Positions 1 to 8,451 of a stretch of 26,592 bases of DNA are shown here, in pieces; within the stretch, counting starts at the first letter, position 1, and the number at the start of each line of letters is the position of its first letter. Origin of the DNA: Deltaproteobacteria bacterium (GTDB taxonomy: Bacteria > UBA10199 > JACPAL01 > JACOUP01); assembly GCA_030649435.1 (NCBI GenBank), contig JAUSKE010000072.1:1-26592 (forward strand), given 5' to 3'. The notes beneath the pieces are model-generated. The model searched no databases. It saw nothing but the letters and a program-made list of their open reading frames with translations, and was not told the DNA's origin. A program made the position numbers and the translations under genes.

Positions 1-469
1 CATACAAATCGCGCATGAGGTGCCGTTCGTTCCACGCCGCCAGCTTGTTGGCCAACATTACATCAAAGCGTACGACGCGGATAATTTGTGGAGATTGCTG
101 AAACTGTCTCGCAAAATCTCCCGTCGTCATCGGTTGTGTCGCACAATCACTGGCAACATTAGCTTCAATCTGCGTCTTGAAAGTCCCGAACGCATTTTTC
201 AAAAGAACATCAAATCGCACATTCGTGGAATGGAATCGATGGTGCACCTTGATCCCTCCCAATTCTTTAAGAGCCTCTTCGATCATCGGCGCTATCTCTT
301 TTTTGGATTTGAAGGGGATGAAAATATAGTCGAGGTCGTTGGTATAGCGAGGGCAGTCGAGCAGCCTTAGCACCATTCCGCCTTTAAGAATGGCGTGATC
401 CCCCAGCCGCTTCCCCAGATGATTGATGATCAGGACACGCAACGATTCGTTGGATTTAACGGTATCCAT
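1..469 (-). CDS. AbiEii-type nucleotidyltransferase toxin, partial (C-terminus beyond the window)
   Basis: I translated the minus strand from the ATG at 469; the frame stays open for 156 codons to the window edge. The protein has the pattern of the AbiEii/DUF1814 nucleotidyltransferase family: an early KGGMVLRL segment, then RYTNDLDYIF with the D-x-D metal-binding pair, and further on ANKLAAWNERHLMRDLY, which matches the conserved K...R...RDLYD segment. In this family the protein is the toxin of a type IV toxin-antitoxin pair and acts as a nucleotidyltransferase in the cytoplasm. Its start overlaps the end of the upstream gene by 14 nt, as expected for a co-translated antitoxin-toxin pair. 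The C-terminal portion is outside the window, so I cannot say whether the gene is intact. Family assignment is from motifs; toxicity or phage defence is inferred. Confidence 0.85.
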   Translation of the reverse strand, partial: MDTVKSNESLRVLIINHLGKRLGDHAILKGGMVLRLLDCPRYTNDLDYIFIPFKSKKEIAPMIEEALKELGGIKVHHRFHSTNVRFDVLLKNAFGTFKTQIEANVASDCATQPMTTGDFARQFQQSPQIIRVVRFDVMLANKLAAWNERHLMRDLY

Positions 470-1073
470 GTAAGACTCCTTGGACAAATGTCCTGAATTT
501 TGGATTTTTATATCGGCCCAAATACAGCTGTAACTTTTTTTGATTCAAACGATCGACCTGAATATCTGAATAAATGTTGAATGAGAATTTACGCCCCTTT
601 TGATAAAAATAAAGGGTATCCAAAAAGGCTTTTTCCGCATCGGCATACCAGATACCGTTTGTTTCCATCTTATACCCAAACCACATTTCCCGACCACTCC
701 CTGCAAATCCCAGATGGACGACTTGCCCCAACGGGGATTTGTAGATTCTTGTTTTCCCTATTTTTACCGCATAAACCGTTTTTTGAGGGATCGCTCCGAC
801 GAGCCCCTCTTTGGCAAGCACTGAGCCGAAGCTAATGGCCGATTCGGAACAAATCTGTTGAGAGAGCCACTCCCTATCGAAATCTTGGGCGACATAAATT
901 CCACGATAAAAACGATTCAAGATTTTTTCTTTCAAAAACGGCTTTAGCTTCTGTTGAACGTCGACCTCTGTTTTGGCCAAAAACAGATTGCTCAAATCGC
1001 TGATAGTAAAAACCCCGCGATGTTTTGGAATGAGAGACTGCAAAGAGAAGAGTATTTTAGGGTTCAGATTCAT
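456..1073 (-). CDS. AbiEi-type antitoxin / autorepressor (type IV TA)
   Basis: A 205-residue protein starting MNLNPKILFSLQSL. The N-terminal ~65 residues look like the winged-helix domain of AbiEi antitoxins (a helix-rich stretch followed by LNRFYRGIYVAQDFD, the usual RGlY turn). The rest resembles the AbiEi C-terminal domain, including WYADAEKAFLDTLYF. In characterised AbiE systems this protein neutralises the AbiEii toxin and represses its own promoter by binding inverted repeats. I chose the ATG at 1073 rather than the GTG at 1142: the longer form would contain the predicted promoter and begins with residues not typical of the family. No Shine-Dalgarno sequence precedes the ATG, and the -10 box ends about 8 bp upstream. 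The region is AT-richer than the neighbouring genes, which fits horizontal acquisition. Confidence 0.83.
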   Translation of the reverse strand: MNLNPKILFSLQSLIPKHRGVFTISDLSNLFLAKTEVDVQQKLKPFLKEKILNRFYRGIYVAQDFDREWLSQQICSESAISFGSVLAKEGLVGAIPQKTVYAVKIGKTRIYKSPLGQVVHLGFAGSGREMWFGYKMETNGIWYADAEKAFLDTLYFYQKGRKFSFNIYSDIQVDRLNQKKLQLYLGRYKNPKFRTFVQGVLHGYR

Positions 1074-1081
1074 ACAGACAG

Positions 1082-1111
1082 ATATTATTATATATTGATA
1101 ATAACTGTCAA
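1082..1111 (-). promoter_or_regulatory. Promoter of the abiE-type operon with overlapping inverted-repeat operator candidate
   Basis: On the minus strand a perfect -35 box TTGACA (1111-1106) is followed after 18 nt by TAATAT (1087-1082). Overlapping the spacer and -10 is the inverted repeat TTATTAT-N6-ATAATAA (1085-1104, 7-bp perfect arms). That position would let a bound dimer block RNA polymerase, which is how AbiEi-type antitoxins are known to autoregulate. The predicted transcription start falls at about 1075, only 1-3 nt before the antitoxin ATG. The boxes and repeat are seen directly; operator function is inferred. Confidence 0.6.
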
Positions 1112-1124
1112 CTTGAATTTGGGC

Positions 1125-1146
1125 TTGGGTGGGGTGATTCACCCAA
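1125..1146. repeat. Small inverted repeat between divergent genes
   Basis: TTGGGTG and CACCCAA (7-bp arms, 8-nt loop) flank an inner GGTG-ATT-CACC. It lies between the divergent antitoxin and histidine kinase genes. Fifteen bases of it (1132-1146) recur in opposite orientation inside rsmE (22037-22051). It could be a regulator site or a small dispersed palindrome; a chance match is also possible. Confidence 0.35.
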
Positions 1147-1189
1147 CGCTTGTTTAATCTTCAGAGCCGTGTTAACTTGCCTCCGGCTC

Positions 1190-3106
1190 ATGATCCGATC
1201 TCTTCGCCAGGCCTTAGGTCTTCAGGCTCTCGATTTTACGGCCCGCCATATCTTTACCGCCCGGATCCGGTTGGTGATCCACCTCTCATTTTGGGTCTTT
1301 GTTATCTTCTTTTGGTCAGATCTCTTCTGGGTTAAACCTTCACCCCTCCTGATCGAAAGCCTTCTCTTCTCGGTCACGACGATTGCTTACCTGAAGATCG
1401 TCCGAAACCGGAACGTCCTCTTCTACTTCCTTGTCGAAATTGTGGCGGACTTGGGAATGCTAACACTCTTTATCACCCTGACCGGTGGCGGACAAAGCCC
1501 ATTCTTCCTTCTCTACCTCTTGTACGGGTTGGCGGCCGGTCTTTTTTATGATCACCATACCGCTTTTTTAACAGGGATCCTCGCCCTTATTTTTTATGGA
1601 GCCCTGCTCCTCTTGGGAGAAACAGTCTTTCCCCTCTGGAGACCGCTTTCGTTGCTCGTCGCAATGGCGGTTATGGTTTGGGCGATACGGATTGCGGAGA
1701 GCCTGAACCGGAGTCGCGAACGATCTCTCGAGCAGAGAAACGATGAACTGATGGCCTTGAACGAGATCTCCTACGCCGTCCGAACAGTGGCGAACCGGCC
1801 GACGGCGATAGCGACTATCCTGCATGGGGTCAAAGAAGGGTTGAAATATGAGGGTTGCCTCTGTCTGTTGGTCGACGAGGGGGGACAACGGCTTCAGTTT
1901 CTTTCCGACCCGAAGTCGGAGCATGCCCGTTTCTTTGAGGAAGAGACCAAGCTCTCAGTGAACGACCTTTATATCCCGATGGATGACCGAACGAATCCGG
2001 TCTTTGAAGCGATACGTAAAAGAAAAATGCTCATTGAGTCTGATTTTTCGATTCTGGATCGTGGTGTTTTACCAGCCTCGGCGGTGGGGTTTGCCCGCAA
2101 AATGCAGAAGAAGTTCGGTTTTCAAAGATTACTCGCAGCCCCTCTTTTTTCCGAGGAGAAATTTTTTGGCGCCCTTTGCGCGGTGACCAAAAAATCGTGG
2201 TTGGAAGAGAGTGCTGTCAAAATGTTCGAAGGCTTCGCCAATCAGGCGGCCCTGGTGATCGGCAATGTGGTTCTGATCGAGGAGTTGCGCCGAAAGAAGG
2301 AAGAGCTGGAACAGGTCAACCGGACCAAATCGGAGTTTATGGCGACGATGAGTCATGAACTCCGAACCCCCTTGAATGCGATCATCGGCTTTTCGGAGCT
2401 TTTGCTCGAGGAGGCGATGGGAGGGGTGAATCTGCAACAGAAAGAAAGCATTCAGGAGGTGATGAATAACGGCGAACACCTCCTTCAGTTGATCAACAAC
2501 CTGCTCGATCTGACCAAGATGGAGGCGGGCAAGATGGAGCTTCGAGTCGAACCGCTAAACATCGGTGAGTTGATGGAGAAGGTCCGCCGGACGATCAGCT
2601 CCCTCCTCCAAAAAAAGAAGCAAACCTTGGGCCTAAAGGTTCAAGAATCGATCCCCTCGCTTCATGCTGATGGGAGAAAGGTACAACAGATCCTCTTGAA
2701 CCTTTTTTCGAATGCAATCAAGTTCACCCCCGAAGGGGGCAATCTCGAGGTGTCGATCAGTTTTGAGAAGGACCTTAAAAAATTGGCCAGACAGAATTTG
2801 GGGACAAGAGAGATTCTTTACCGTGACGGTTTTTTCACGATTGTCGTGCAGGATAGCGGTATCGGGATCGCCGCCAAGGACCTGCCATTGATCTTTGACA
2901 CCTTCAAGCAGGTGGATAGTTCCTACACCCGTCGTTATGAGGGGACCGGTTTGGGATTGGCGCTGACCAAACAGTTTGTCGAGATGCACGATGGACTGAT
3001 TTGGGCCGAAAGCGAACCAAAAAAAGGGGCTCGTTTTACCGTCATCCTCCCCTATAAGAACCCAAAACGGTTGATGGGGGTGGGGATGTCGGAACCATTT
3101 GGTTAA
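1190..3106 (+). CDS. Membrane sensor histidine kinase (6 TM - GAF - HisKA - HATPase), PilS-like N-terminus
   Basis: A 638-residue two-component sensor kinase of the inner membrane. Residues ~27-167 contain six hydrophobic segments, with TGGGQSPFFLLYLLYG between TM3 and TM4, a pattern reminiscent of PilS-type sensors. A charged coiled-coil linker (~170-195) leads to a GAF domain (~200-345). The HisKA domain has the H-box SHELRTPLNAIIGF with phospho-accepting His at ~389; the ATPase domain has the N-box NLFSNAIKFTPEGG (Asn ~508), DSGIGI, and GTGLGLALTK (~585). All catalytic boxes are intact. I start at the ATG at 1190; an in-frame GTG at 1169 would add seven residues, and neither has a clear ribosome-binding site. 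No response regulator is in the window, so the partner is unknown. Its position directly before the T2SS genes suggests, but does not prove, a role in their control. Confidence 0.9.
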   Translation: MIRSLRQALGLQALDFTARHIFTARIRLVIHLSFWVFVIFFWSDLFWVKPSPLLIESLLFSVTTIAYLKIVRNRNVLFYFLVEIVADLGMLTLFITLTGGGQSPFFLLYLLYGLAAGLFYDHHTAFLTGILALIFYGALLLLGETVFPLWRPLSLLVAMAVMVWAIRIAESLNRSRERSLEQRNDELMALNEISYAVRTVANRPTAIATILHGVKEGLKYEGCLCLLVDEGGQRLQFLSDPKSEHARFFEEETKLSVNDLYIPMDDRTNPVFEAIRKRKMLIESDFSILDRGVLPASAVGFARKMQKKFGFQRLLAAPLFSEEKFFGALCAVTKKSWLEESAVKMFEGFANQAALVIGNVVLIEELRRKKEELEQVNRTKSEFMATMSHELRTPLNAIIGFSELLLEEAMGGVNLQQKESIQEVMNNGEHLLQLINNLLDLTKMEAGKMELRVEPLNIGELMEKVRRTISSLLQKKKQTLGLKVQESIPSLHADGRKVQQILLNLFSNAIKFTPEGGNLEVSISFEKDLKKLARQNLGTREILYRDGFFTIVVQDSGIGIAAKDLPLIFDTFKQVDSSYTRRYEGTGLGLALTKQFVEMHDGLIWAESEPKKGARFTVILPYKNPKRLMGVGMSEPFG

Positions 3107-3205
3107 ACTTGGCGAAGAGCCGTTTTAGGCTTAAAAACCGCTTGGAGGGGGAGTCAAATTATGTTACATTAAGCATAATTATACAGAAATGATGTGGGAT
3201 AAAAA

Positions 3206-4171
3206 ATGGTTTTGTCGTTTCGTAAGTACTTATGGGTGGCTCACTTGGTGGCGATTGCCGCCTGCAGTTTTTTTGCGGCCCAGACGGTAGCAACGTATCT
3301 TTCGGCGCTCCTTGGGGGGACCGCTAAGATTCAGGTGCATCGCCCCTTGGAGAAGGATCGAGTTGTTAAAGAAGTGCCGGAGAAAGAAGATTTTGAGCCG
3401 ATTGTGGCACGTAACGTTTTTAATTCGGCCCAGATGGCTCCCGAAGAGGGGGCAGGGGCAGCGGTTGATGGCTCGGGCGATCAGGTGGTCGACCCCAACG
3501 CGGTAGCGGTTAAGACCGGCCTGCCGATTAAAATATTAGGGCTTTTGGCAGTTGGGAATGGTGAGGACCGGCGCTCCTCGGCGACAATTTCGGGCGGGAC
3601 GGGAGGCGGGACGGATGTCTACTTTGTGGGGGATACCGAAAAACGGTTTGCCGAAGGGGCTAAACTGGTTCGTGTTGCCAAAGACAGGATCGAATTTACC
3701 AATGGGGGGCGGCTGGAGTATGCCGAACTTGAAGATGTCAAGGTGGCTCTTTCCATTCTCAGAGGGCCTGGGGAGGTTCATGGGAAGGGAGAAGGGGGCC
3801 CAGCCGAGCCCGGCGGCGCCCCTCGTCCCGACACTGTTGCGGTGGATGAAGGGAAGGGACGTTATACCGTTGACCAAAGAGAGATTGATGAAGCGTTGGG
3901 AAATCTGGACAAGTTGTATACAGAAGTCCGGATTGTCCCCAACTTTAAGGGGGGTAAGCCAGCCGGGTTAAAGGTGCTTTCGATAAAACCAGGTAGTCTT
4001 TTTTCAAAATTAGGTATACAGAGGGGCGACGTTCTTGAAAAGATCAATGGCATGGAGATGGATATCAAAAGAGGGATGGAATTATTTGGGCAACTGAAAG
4101 ACTCAAAGAATTTAACGATTGATATAGAAAGAAAGGGTCAAAACAAAACTCTTGAATACGAAATTCGCTAA
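3206..4171 (+). CDS. gspC: Type II secretion system inner-membrane protein GspC
   Basis: A 321-residue GspC. It has a short cytoplasmic N-terminus, one TM segment (about residues 10-34), a periplasmic HR domain around EPIVARNVFNSAQ and LPIKILGLLAVG (residues ~65-185), a Gly/Pro/charged linker (~190-220), and a C-terminal PDZ domain (~235-321: VRIVPNFKGGKPAGLKVLSI..., then GIQRGDVLEKINGMEMD). GspC links the inner-membrane platform to the secretin GspD through the HR domain, and the PDZ domain takes part in substrate selection. It is the first gene of the cluster. A weak GGGA ribosome-binding sequence precedes the ATG; I could not find a convincing promoter in the 99 bp before it. Its 3' end overlaps the TTG start of gspD by 20 nt. 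Confidence 0.93.
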   Translation: MVLSFRKYLWVAHLVAIAACSFFAAQTVATYLSALLGGTAKIQVHRPLEKDRVVKEVPEKEDFEPIVARNVFNSAQMAPEEGAGAAVDGSGDQVVDPNAVAVKTGLPIKILGLLAVGNGEDRRSSATISGGTGGGTDVYFVGDTEKRFAEGAKLVRVAKDRIEFTNGGRLEYAELEDVKVALSILRGPGEVHGKGEGGPAEPGGAPRPDTVAVDEGKGRYTVDQREIDEALGNLDKLYTEVRIVPNFKGGKPAGLKVLSIKPGSLFSKLGIQRGDVLEKINGMEMDIKRGMELFGQLKDSKNLTIDIERKGQNKTLEYEIR

Positions 4172-6656
4172 ATCAGTTTTGATTCTAATGGGTGTTTTGT
4201 GGAGTGGTTTTGTTTTTGCCGCTGAATTAACACCGTCCCCAACAAGTTCCCCCAGCTCTTCGGCCGCGGCGACGCCGCCGGCCGCGATACCACCCCCAAC
4301 GATTTCAGGGATGCCGAATTACCCACCTGCGGTGACACTTGAACCAGTCCCGACGGCACTGCCGACCCTCCCTCCCCAGCAGGGAAGGACAACAACCGGT
4401 TCGTTGGCCCCTTCTCCAATGGCCCCGATTGAAAATATGCCGGAATCTGTGTCAACCGAACTCCGGCCGGCGAATCCAGAAACAATGAAACAGGCCGAGT
4501 CGTTGATCTCGGAAGAGGGGGTTTACTTCAACACGGCGGACGAAGATTGCAAAGAGGTGATCAAGCAGATCAGCCGACTCACATCAAAGAATTTTCTTTT
4601 GGATGACAAGGTCCGGTGCAAAATTTCGATTATCACCGAACGCAAGGTGACCAAAGACGAGCTTTGGGAAATGTTTCTCTCGGCACTCGAGGTGGCTGGG
4701 TACACCGTTGTTCAGGGACCGGCTGGTCTCCACAAGGTGGTTCAGCTCCGGGACGCCATTTCGAAACCGATCCAGATGTACTTAGATGAGACACCCAATA
4801 CAGATGCCTTCATTACCCGACTGATCCCTCTCAAGAATATCAATGCTACCGACATCGCCAATGCGATCAAGGGGATGGTTTCCAAAGAGGGAAACCTGTT
4901 TGCCTATCAGGCGACGAATACCATCATCATCACCGATACCGGTAGCAACATCCTTCGGCTCCATGCCCTGGTGAAGGAACTGGATCGGACAGGTCCTCGG
5001 GAGATCCTCGAGATCATCCCGATCAAGTATGCCTCGGCCAAAGATATTGCCGACAAGATCCAGACTATTTTTGATGCCGATAAAAAAGATGCGGCTGGGG
5101 GAGCCCAGCGTCGCACACCGGGAAGGGAGGGGGAAGAGATCTCCAAGATTTCGAAGGTGATCCCGGACGAGCGAACGAATTCCCTGATCGTTTTGGCCTC
5201 CAAAATAGCGGTCTCCCAAATTAGGAATTTGATTGCGAAGCTCGACACTGTTTTGACGAAAGACTCAGGAAAAATTCATGTCCATTATCTTAAAAACGCC
5301 GACTCTACCGAACTCTCTCAGACCTTAACGAGTCTCACAAACGCGGTCTCTGCGGGCTCCAAGCCGGGCACATCCGGGGCCCCTCCGTCGGCGGCCGGAT
5401 CGGCATTCGGTTTTGAGCTGGAAGGGAAGGTCAACGTTTCGGCCGATAAAAATACCAATGCCCTGATCATCATGGCGTCGCAGAAGGACTATGAGACGCT
5501 GGTGGAGAGGGTGATCGACAAGTTGGATATCCCGCGTCGTCAGGTTTTTGTTGAAGCGGTGGTGATGGAATTAGTGATCGATCAAGACCAGAGCCTTGGC
5601 ATTGCCGGTCAGGGTGGTTTTCCGTTCGGGATTGCCGGGAACAACGCCCTTGGCTTCGGGGCCCTTCTTGGTGGTTCAACGGGGGTGAACCAGGGGAACA
5701 GTGGTCTGACAGGCGGAGTTGTCAGTACCGATACCGTGACGGTCAATGTGACCGGTGCGGACGGTGCGGCCCACGCGATTACGGTGCCGAAGTTCTTTGC
5801 CTCCCTGACGGCGCAGCAGAAAAATGTCGATGTGAATGTCTTGTCGACACCGAATCTGCTGACGCTCGACAACGAAAAGGCGACGATCGAAATTGCCCAG
5901 AAGGAACCATTCTCCCAAGGTCAGGCAGTCGGGCAGGGAGGGGTGACCACCCAATCCTTCACCCGTGAGCCGGTCGGTTTGACCCTCGAGATGACGCCAC
6001 AGATTAATGAGGGGAATACGGTCAAACTTAAATTGAAGCAGAAGAAATCGGACATTCTGAATACCTCTGGACCGTTGACCGCTGTCGCCGGTCCTTCCAC
6101 AAAGGAGCGGTCGGTCGAGACGACGGTCATGGCGAATGATGGCCAGACGATCGTGATTGGTGGCCTCTTGGAAGATGTCGTTCGCACCGAAATAAATAAA
6201 ATCCCTCTCTTGGGGGATATCCCCATTTTAGGATGGCTCTTCAAGAACCGGACGAAAAAGAAGGTCAAGAGCAACCTGCTTGTTTTTATCACCCCGCACA
6301 TCATCCGGGATGTGGGGGACTTTAACAAGATCCTTCAAAGAAAAATCGAGGAGAGGAATACCTTCATCGACAAGAATTACAGCAAGCGGCAGAGAAAACA
6401 TATTCGTGAGGCGATCGAGGGGCATGCGAAGACGCTGCTCGAGTACCAAGGGGAGCTTCCTCCACCGGCTCAGCCGGCAACTCCTCCTTCTGTTCCAACG
6501 GCAACCCCGACAGCCCCAACACCGGAGAAACAGGAGGCCAAGTACCAGAAGTCGTCCCCCCCAATGACCCCGAAGGAGCCGGAAAAGAGGTCTTTGTCGA
6601 CACCGAAGAATGGGCTCCCACCGGTGCAGAACGAAGATAGCGATCTCGCGTATTAA
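4152..6656 (+). CDS. gspD: Type II secretion system secretin GspD
   Basis: An 834-residue secretin that forms the outer-membrane channel. The TTG start overlaps gspC. It is preferred because it gives a complete signal peptide (MNTKFAKS, hydrophobic core, cleavage near VFA-AE), whereas the next ATG leaves only ~11 residues. A Pro/Ser/Thr-rich linker (~25-100) precedes N0 (~115-205), N1 (~220-285), N2 (~285-380) and N3 (~385-475). The secretin core runs from ~480 to 735, with VPKFFASLTAQQKNVDVNVL, the PQINEG segment, the VIGGLLED motif and LLGDIPILGWLFKNR near its end. A long Pro/Thr-rich tail (~755-834) follows. No pilotin gene is nearby. The N3 domain contains a Gly/Ser/Ala insert, as often found in GspD. 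Confidence 0.95.
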   Translation: MNTKFAKSVLILMGVLWSGFVFAAELTPSPTSSPSSSAAATPPAAIPPPTISGMPNYPPAVTLEPVPTALPTLPPQQGRTTTGSLAPSPMAPIENMPESVSTELRPANPETMKQAESLISEEGVYFNTADEDCKEVIKQISRLTSKNFLLDDKVRCKISIITERKVTKDELWEMFLSALEVAGYTVVQGPAGLHKVVQLRDAISKPIQMYLDETPNTDAFITRLIPLKNINATDIANAIKGMVSKEGNLFAYQATNTIIITDTGSNILRLHALVKELDRTGPREILEIIPIKYASAKDIADKIQTIFDADKKDAAGGAQRRTPGREGEEISKISKVIPDERTNSLIVLASKIAVSQIRNLIAKLDTVLTKDSGKIHVHYLKNADSTELSQTLTSLTNAVSAGSKPGTSGAPPSAAGSAFGFELEGKVNVSADKNTNALIIMASQKDYETLVERVIDKLDIPRRQVFVEAVVMELVIDQDQSLGIAGQGGFPFGIAGNNALGFGALLGGSTGVNQGNSGLTGGVVSTDTVTVNVTGADGAAHAITVPKFFASLTAQQKNVDVNVLSTPNLLTLDNEKATIEIAQKEPFSQGQAVGQGGVTTQSFTREPVGLTLEMTPQINEGNTVKLKLKQKKSDILNTSGPLTAVAGPSTKERSVETTVMANDGQTIVIGGLLEDVVRTEINKIPLLGDIPILGWLFKNRTKKKVKSNLLVFITPHIIRDVGDFNKILQRKIEERNTFIDKNYSKRQRKHIREAIEGHAKTLLEYQGELPPPAQPATPPSVPTATPTAPTPEKQEAKYQKSSPPMTPKEPEKRSLSTPKNGLPPVQNEDSDLAY

Positions 6657-6678
6657 GCCTTCAGTTAAAGCTATTCCT

Positions 6679-6706
6679 TTGAAAACCTTCTGTTTTGTGC
6701 TATAAT
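6679..6706 (+). promoter_or_regulatory. Extended -10 sigma-70-type promoter immediately upstream of gspE
   Basis: TTGAAA (6679-6684), 16-nt spacer, TGC-TATAAT (6698-6706). The -10 box is perfect and carries the TGn extension. The predicted start of transcription is about 6712-6713, two or three nt before the gspE ATG at 6715, and no Shine-Dalgarno sequence precedes that ATG. This suggests that gspE-N can be transcribed separately from gspC-D, as a leaderless message. Boxes are seen; activity is inferred. Confidence 0.6.
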
Positions 6707-6714
6707 CGAACCCC

Positions 6715-8433
6715 ATGGAAGATCGTAGTTTAGGGGCCATTCTTCTCGAGAACACCTCTCTCACCCAAGAGCAGTTGGAAGAAGGGCTTTCTGTCCAACG
6801 GGAGAAAGGGGTCAAGCTGGGCGAAGCGCTTGTCCAACTCAAACATCTCCGAATGGAAGATATCTTGAAAGCGCTTTCAATCCAGTTGGGGATGCCTTAC
6901 CTGAATAAGTTGACGCCCGAAGAAATCCCGCTCGATCTGATCAAAGACCTGCCGATCAATTATGCCAAAAAGAATGAGGTCCTCCCGTTGAAGAGGGAGG
7001 ATGGGCGAATTTTTGTCGCGATGGCCGACCCTTTCAATCATGTGGTGATCGACGATTTGCGGCTCCTCTTTGGTGGCTCCGTCAAACCGTTGATCACAAG
7101 CTCCTACGAGATCATGAGCGCCATCAACCTGGCCTACAATAAAATTAGTGAAACCGGTGACAAGGTGGATGTCGGGGATGAAAATCTGGATACCTTGGGT
7201 CAGGAGCTGGAAGAGGTTCAGGATCTTTTGGAATCAGCCGACGAAGCGCCGATCATCCGGTTAGTAAATTCGCTCATGTTCCGGGCGGTCAAACAAAAGG
7301 CCTCGGATATCCATATTGAACCTTTCGAAAAAGAACTTGTTGTCCGGTTCCGGATCGACGGTATTCTTTATGACGTCTTGAGGCCGCCAAAAAAGGCGAT
7401 GGCGGCGATTATTTCCCGCGTAAAGGTCATGGCCAACCTGAATATTGCCGAGAAGCGATTGCCTCAGGATGGGCGGATCCGTATCAAGATTGCCGGCAAA
7501 GATATCGATATTCGTGTTTCAACGGTACCGACTTCGTTTGGCGAATCGGTCGTCATGCGTCTCTTGGACAAGAGTCAGGTCCTCTTGGAGTTAGAACAGA
7601 TCGGTGTGACGGGACGGAATTTGGAACATATGAACAAGCTGATCGAAAAGAGCCATGGGATCATTCTGGTGACGGGACCAACCGGCAGCGGGAAGACGAC
7701 AACTCTCTACGCCGCTCTTTCGAAAATTAATTCTATTGATAAAAAAATTATCACGGTTGAGGACCCTGTCGAATACCAACTTTCTGGCGTCAACCAGATC
7801 CCGGTGAATCCAAAAATTGAGCTGACCTTTGCGGCCGGTCTGCGGGCGATCCTCCGCCAAGACCCCGACGTGATCATGGTCGGCGAAATTCGTGATAAGG
7901 AGACGGCGGAGATTGCCGTCCAGGCAGCCTTGACTGGTCACCTCGTTATCTCGACACTTCACACCAATGACTCCGCTTCTTCCATCACCCGGCTGATTGA
8001 TATGGGGGTGGAACCGTTTCTTGTTTCTTCATCTGTCCTGGGTATCCTGGCCCAACGACTCCTCCGGACCGTTTGCAAGGACTGCGCCCGAAAATATGTC
8101 CCGACCGCCGAAGAATTGGAGAAGGTCGGGTTATCGCTCGATAGCCTGAAAGGGCGACAGCTCTACCGGGCCGTTGGTTGCAAGAATTGCATGAATACCG
8201 GTTACAGTGGCCGGACCGGTATCCACGAACTCTTGCTGATGGATGACGATATCCGGGCCGAGGTGATGAAAAATACTGATGCAACAACGATTAAAAGATT
8301 GGCCATGACCAAAGGGTTGCTCACCTTGCGGGAAGATGGTGCCCAGAAGGCACTCCGCGGTCAGACAACTTTGGAAGAGGTCTTGCGAGTGACTCAAGAG
8401 GATGTGGAGAGAACCGCTACTGTCGCTGTTTAG
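6715..8433 (+). CDS. gspE: Type II secretion system ATPase GspE
   Basis: A 572-residue cytoplasmic secretion ATPase. The N-terminal N1E region (~1-150, with LGAILLENTSLTQEQLEEGL and LGMPYLNK) contacts GspL. The N2E and catalytic domains follow. Visible motifs are the Walker A GPTGSGKT (321-328), the Asp box after it (ITVEDPVEYQ), Walker B RQDPDVIMVGEIRD, and the His box LTGHLVISTLHTNDS. The family's zinc-binding tetracysteine loop is intact (CKDC at 454-457, CKNC at 489-492). The hexamer hydrolyses ATP to drive pseudopilus assembly through GspF. The length is normal for the family. A gap of 58 bp separates it from gspD, the largest gap inside the cluster, and it has its own promoter candidate. 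Confidence 0.96.
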   Translation: MEDRSLGAILLENTSLTQEQLEEGLSVQREKGVKLGEALVQLKHLRMEDILKALSIQLGMPYLNKLTPEEIPLDLIKDLPINYAKKNEVLPLKREDGRIFVAMADPFNHVVIDDLRLLFGGSVKPLITSSYEIMSAINLAYNKISETGDKVDVGDENLDTLGQELEEVQDLLESADEAPIIRLVNSLMFRAVKQKASDIHIEPFEKELVVRFRIDGILYDVLRPPKKAMAAIISRVKVMANLNIAEKRLPQDGRIRIKIAGKDIDIRVSTVPTSFGESVVMRLLDKSQVLLELEQIGVTGRNLEHMNKLIEKSHGIILVTGPTGSGKTTTLYAALSKINSIDKKIITVEDPVEYQLSGVNQIPVNPKIELTFAAGLRAILRQDPDVIMVGEIRDKETAEIAVQAALTGHLVISTLHTNDSASSITRLIDMGVEPFLVSSSVLGILAQRLLRTVCKDCARKYVPTAEELEKVGLSLDSLKGRQLYRAVGCKNCMNTGYSGRTGIHELLLMDDDIRAEVMKNTDATTIKRLAMTKGLLTLREDGAQKALRGQTTLEEVLRVTQEDVERTATVAV

Positions 8434-8451
8434 AGTTTTTAATATTCAAAA

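Noticed and set aside
20..370. Plus-strand open frame of 116 codons
   Set aside because: It is antisense to the AbiEii-type toxin, whose motifs are clear on the minus strand.
1074..1142. Longer antitoxin starting at GTG 1142
   Set aside because: It would place the predicted promoter inside the coding sequence and adds residues unlike the family.
3118..3142. Possible terminator hairpin after the histidine kinase (AGCCGTTTT...AAAACCGCT)
   Set aside because: The stem has an internal mismatch and is not followed by a T-run on the plus strand; too weak to call.
8440..8445. TAATAT before gspF as a third leaderless promoter
   Set aside because: The spacing to the ATG is similar to gspE, but no -35 match exists at a suitable distance.
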